Shown here: positions 61,148 to 64,000 of the stretch, piece after piece
Layout of the letters: every line of letters begins with the position of its first letter
Numbering within the stretch: the stretch's first letter is position 1
Assembly: GCF_018130955.1 (NCBI RefSeq)
Contig: NZ_JAFCJM010000025.1
Location: 31,835 to 95,834 of the forward strand
Length of the DNA: 64,000 nucleotides
DNA from: Bradyrhizobium liaoningense
Lineage (GTDB): Bacteria > Pseudomonadota > Alphaproteobacteria > Rhizobiales > Xanthobacteraceae
Reading direction: 5' to 3'
The notes under the pieces: model-generated
What the model saw: the letters and a program-made list of their open reading frames with translations, nothing else
The model's database searches: none
What the model was told of the DNA's origin: nothing
Translations under genes and position numbers: made by a program

Positions 61148-62569
61148 ATGTCGACGAATATCATCGAGCATGCCGACGGCCTGCCGCTGCCGCAGCGACA
61201 ATGGGCCATTCTCACCATCGCGCTCGGCATCACCATGTCGGTCGTCGACGGCGCCATTGCCAATGTGGCGCTGCCGACCATTGCGGCCGATCTGAACGCC
61301 AGCCCCGCCTTCTCGATCTGGATCGTCAACGGCTACCAGCTTGCCATCACCATCTCGCTGCTGCCGCTGGCCTCGATGGGTGAGATCGTCGGCTATCGCC
61401 GCGTCTATCTCGCAGGGCTGCTGCTGTTCACCCTCGCCTCGGCCTTTTGCGCGCTGTCGCACACGCTGCTGGAACTGACGCTCGCGCGCATCATCCAGGG
61501 TTTTGGCGCCGCCGGCATCATGAGCGTCAACACCGCGCTGGTGCGGTTCACCTATCCGCACGCCTTGCTCGGACGCGGCATCGGCCGCAATGCGCTGGTC
61601 GTCGCGGTGTCGGCCGCGATCGGACCGACGCTCGCCTCGGCCATCCTTTCGGTTGCGAACTGGCCCTATCTGTTCGCGATCAACATCCCGCTCGGACTCG
61701 TCGCTTTGGTTCTCGGCTGGAACTGCCTGCCGCACACGCATCTCGCATCGCACCCTTTCGACTGGCAGAGCGCAGCGCTCAGCGCCCTTACCTTCGGCGT
61801 CGGCATTTTCGCGATCGACAGTGTCGGCCATGGCGAGCCGCTGCTCATCTGCCTGATCGAATTCGGCGTCGCAGCAGCCGCCGGCGCGCTCCTGATCTAT
61901 CGCGAGACGCACGTCGCCGTGCCGCTGCTGCCGATCGATCTGTTGCGCATCCCGATCTTCGGCCTGTCGATCGCGACCTCGATCGCCTCGTTCTGCGCGC
62001 AGATGCTGGCCTTCGTCGCGATCCCCTTCTTCCTGCAACACCGCTTTGGCTATTCGGCAGTCGAGATGGGACTGTTGATCACGCCCTGGCCGATCGCGGT
62101 GGCCTTTGCCGCGCCGCTGGCCGGACGGCTGGTCGAGCACTATCCGGCCGGGCTCTTGGGCGGCATCGGCCTTCTGCTGTTCGCGACCGGGCTCGCCTCG
62201 CTCGCATTGCTGCCTGCCAGCCCGGCACATACCGATGTGATCTGGCGAATGGCGCTTGCCGGTCTCGGGTTCGGCCTGTTCCAGACCCCGAACAACCGCA
62301 CCATGATCGCGGCCGCCCCGCGCGAGCGCTCCGGCGGCGCCAGCGGGATGTTAGGCACGGCGCGGCTGCTGGGTCAGACCACAGGCGCGGCGCTGGTCGC
62401 GCTCTTCCTTGGCCGCTACGCCATCGAGGGCTCGCGGATCGCGCTTCTGGCCGCCGTCGGTTTTGCGCTGTGCGGAGCCATGTTGAGCATGCTGAGGCTC
62501 TCCCCCTCCGGCGCGCGCGGCGCCGAACATGTCCGCATCCACGACGGCCAGCGCATGAAGGGCGAGTAA
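61148..62569 (+). CDS. MFS exporter, DHA2 (SmvA/EmrB-like)
   Basis: A 473-residue transporter expected to have 14 helices: ILTIALGITMSVVDGAIANVALPTIA at the start, motif A as PLASMGEIVGYRRVYL, and motif C-like AAIGPTLASAILSVANWPYLFAINIPLG. Likely a proton-coupled exporter of cationic or hydrophobic compounds such as methyl viologen or quaternary ammonium. It has no adjacent regulator or fusion protein. It is not a close copy of the other DHA2 gene at 12673. Confidence 0.9.
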   Translation: MSTNIIEHADGLPLPQRQWAILTIALGITMSVVDGAIANVALPTIAADLNASPAFSIWIVNGYQLAITISLLPLASMGEIVGYRRVYLAGLLLFTLASAFCALSHTLLELTLARIIQGFGAAGIMSVNTALVRFTYPHALLGRGIGRNALVVAVSAAIGPTLASAILSVANWPYLFAINIPLGLVALVLGWNCLPHTHLASHPFDWQSAALSALTFGVGIFAIDSVGHGEPLLICLIEFGVAAAAGALLIYRETHVAVPLLPIDLLRIPIFGLSIATSIASFCAQMLAFVAIPFFLQHRFGYSAVEMGLLITPWPIAVAFAAPLAGRLVEHYPAGLLGGIGLLLFATGLASLALLPASPAHTDVIWRMALAGLGFGLFQTPNNRTMIAAAPRERSGGASGMLGTARLLGQTTGAALVALFLGRYAIEGSRIALLAAVGFALCGAMLSMLRLSPSGARGAEHVRIHDGQRMKGE

Positions 62570-62671
62570 GCCAGCGCACAACCTTGGCGTGGCTTAACTA
62601 TTCGTCGTAGCGCCCCTTGCCTTCGCGCTCCGGTTGCACTTGATTGCATCTCGGGCTGGGGATTTTGTTTC

Positions 62672-63121
62672 ATGCGTATTGTGGGAATTTTGGCGCTTGG
62701 CGCCATGCTGGGCGGCTGCGCGTCCGTTACACGCGGCACGACGGAAAACATCAGCATTTCATCGACACCATCAGGCGTTGAAGCCGTGGTTAGCGGTCTC
62801 GAGGTGCCGACCACCTGCATGACGCCGTGCTCCGTGGTCGCCAAGCGCAACGCCGACATTTCCATCACCCTCCAGAAGGAAGGTTTTGAATCGCAGACGG
62901 TGCAGCTCACGAAGGAAGTCCCGGCGACCGGCGCCGCCGGCTTCGCCGGCAATATCATCGCGGGCGGTCTCGTGGGCATGGGGGTCGACGCCGTGACGGG
63001 CGCCGCGACCGACCACAAGCCGAATCCCGTCATCGTGACCATGCAGCCGAAGGCCCCTCCTCCTCCGCCCCCCGCCCCACGGAAGCCGCGGCCAAAGCCG
63101 GTACCGGAGGCCGGCACATAG
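62672..63121 (+). CDS. PEGA-like lipoprotein
   Basis: A 149-residue protein with a lipobox (LALGAMLGGC, lipidation at Cys16). The mature N half, ISISSTPSGVEAVVSGLEVPTTCMTPCSV followed by ISITLQKEGFESQTVQL, is PEGA-like, a beta fold found in surface proteins. A glycine-rich segment and a proline-rich C tail (PPPPPPAPRKPRPKPVP) follow, suggesting a periplasm-spanning or wall-contacting end. Confidence 0.78.
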   Translation: MRIVGILALGAMLGGCASVTRGTTENISISSTPSGVEAVVSGLEVPTTCMTPCSVVAKRNADISITLQKEGFESQTVQLTKEVPATGAAGFAGNIIAGGLVGMGVDAVTGAATDHKPNPVIVTMQPKAPPPPPPAPRKPRPKPVPEAGT

Positions 63122-63271
63122 TGCACACGGCGGTTCTGTCCTGCTCTGACGACTGGTGAGGCGAACCGGTTGCTCGCGTGCCGCGACCAACACGCGGTCC
63201 CGAAGACGGCTGGCGCTTGGTAACCCGTCGGCCATCCAGCGCAGCCTGAAACGTGCTGCAGGGGGTGACGC

Positions 63272-63899
63272 GTGGCCTTCGACTATTGGTGGATCGGTTT
63301 GTTCGTCGATGAGCGCGAGCATGCGCGCATTCAGCCACATTTTGCTGCGGCCGCGGCGGAAAGCCCGTTGTCCGCGGAGGCATGGCAGGCCATCGACGAT
63401 TGGCGGGCGCACCCGCGCGAATATGAGGAAGACGCATGGCTCACCGCAAGCGACGAGTTGGCCTCCCGGGTCCACGCCATTTTTCCGCGCATTCGATCGT
63501 CCGGGGTTCGTCAAGCTCGCAAGAAAGCTGGTGGCGATGGAGGGCGCGCTTTCGGACCTCGTCGATGAACAACATGTCTTCCGGATGACAATCACAGGTC
63601 GTCATCCGACCGTCAGCATCGTCTGGCATGCGCTGGGCTCCGAGCACGCGCAAGCGTTGCCGGGGCAGATGGGAAACCTGCTGCTATCTCCGCTTGAGGT
63701 CGAGGCGGCGCTTGAAACGACGCGACGAGCCTATGAGGGCGTGTCGCGGGAGGAACTGCTCGCCGGAGTCAGGCGGTTTTGCCGCTGCAGCGTGTGCGAC
63801 GACAAGTTGGACGAGGCGGTGAGTTTCTTGCCAAATGGTCTTGAGGCCGCGATCGCACGACGCTCCGGCTTTCTGGGGCTGGCCTGTCCTCAGATGTGA
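63272..63899 (+). pseudogene. Frameshifted gene of unknown function
   Basis: The first frame starts at GTG 63272 (VAFDYWWIGLFVDEREHARI) and the real continuation is in another frame ending at 63899 (RPGFVKLARKLVAMEGAL onward). The frames change near 63485, after HAIFPR, so an extra base or a two-base loss is likely. The restored protein would have about 208 residues, with a late C-x-C-x-x-C (RFCRCSVCDD). No family is recognised. The break may be natural or a sequencing error. Confidence 0.55.
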
Positions 63900-63921
63900 G
63901 CACGCGCCGTTCGCTCGTCAT

Positions 63922-64000
63922 CGATCGGGATAGGGGGGAGCCTCTCAGCTCCGCCCCTCCCACACCACCGTACGTACGGGTCCGTATACGGCGGTTCGGT
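63922..64000 (-). mobile_element. 3' end of a group II intron (domains V-VI), continuing past the window
   Basis: Read on the minus strand, ACCGCCGTA (63995-63987) pairs with TACGGTGGT (63972-63964), an inner TACG/CGTA stem closes a GACC loop, and a two-base CG bulge lies on the 3' side. That is the shape of domain V, with CGC at the triad position as in group IIC. A GC-rich hairpin with an unpaired A follows as domain VI. The reverse-transcriptase gene would lie beyond the right edge. The 3' splice site is approximate. Confidence 0.65.

Overview
The window looks like chromosome from a Bradyrhizobium-type alphaproteobacterium. The support is GC-rich coding with codon use of that group, the divK-pleD pair, a BigR-type sulfur operon, an EipB (DUF1849) envelope protein, and several families of palindromic intergenic repeats that I associate with Bradyrhizobium. 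The genus is an inference; no rRNA or tRNA gene lies in the window.

Layout. 1-1.7 kb: the end of a Sel1-repeat protein and a metallophosphoesterase. 1.7-8.8 kb: a catabolic and uptake locus led by a perfect LacI-type operator, containing a D-serine-dehydratase-like PLP enzyme, a polar amino-acid ABC transporter, a RidA protein, an aspartoacylase-like deacylase and a LacI regulator. 8.9-14.2 kb: a quinone-oxidoreductase-like enzyme, guaB, small membrane proteins and a DHA2 exporter. 14.4-19.8 kb: a Cache-type sensor gene coupled to a prokaryotic pentameric ligand-gated ion channel, then a convergent response regulator and hybrid kinase. 19.8-27.2 kb: two autotransporter adhesins, the second with ten 93-residue Ig-like repeats, both preceded by a similar 49-nt leader, with a small membrane protein between them.

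27.2-33.9 kb: envelope proteins of unknown role, a C13 (legumain-like) peptidase, rlmE, a Ppx/GppA phosphatase and an orphan form-II CoxL-like molybdoenzyme subunit. 33.9-37.5 kb: pleD, divK, a DUF3572 gene and dinB. 37.6-40.3 kb: a BigR persulfide-response locus with a divergent promoter carrying two tandem dyads. 41.1-46.2 kb: a Baeyer-Villiger monooxygenase, a serine hydrolase and a sigma-54 activator, with a readable -24/-12 promoter and two candidate enhancer sites upstream. 46.3-48.6 kb: eipB, a RidA protein and a glycerophosphodiesterase.

48.7-50.1 kb: an IS110-family (IS1111-like) element with a frameshifted transposase, inserted in a palindromic repeat. 50.2-54.9 kb: housekeeping genes (COG3146, HIT, TrmO-like, AzlCD, lytic transglycosylase). 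55-58.8 kb: a HAD phosphatase, then an aldoxime dehydratase-nitrilase operon with a divergent AraC regulator, which together would turn aldoximes into carboxylic acids. 58.8-60.7 kb: an ArsR-led operon. 60.9-63.9 kb: a small membrane protein, a second DHA2 exporter, a lipoprotein and a frameshifted gene. The right edge holds what reads as domains V-VI of a group II intron on the minus strand.

The most interesting items are the Cache/ligand-gated-channel pair, the IS110 element with a possible bridge-RNA region, the sigma-54 controlled BVMO module, and the shared leader of the two adhesins.
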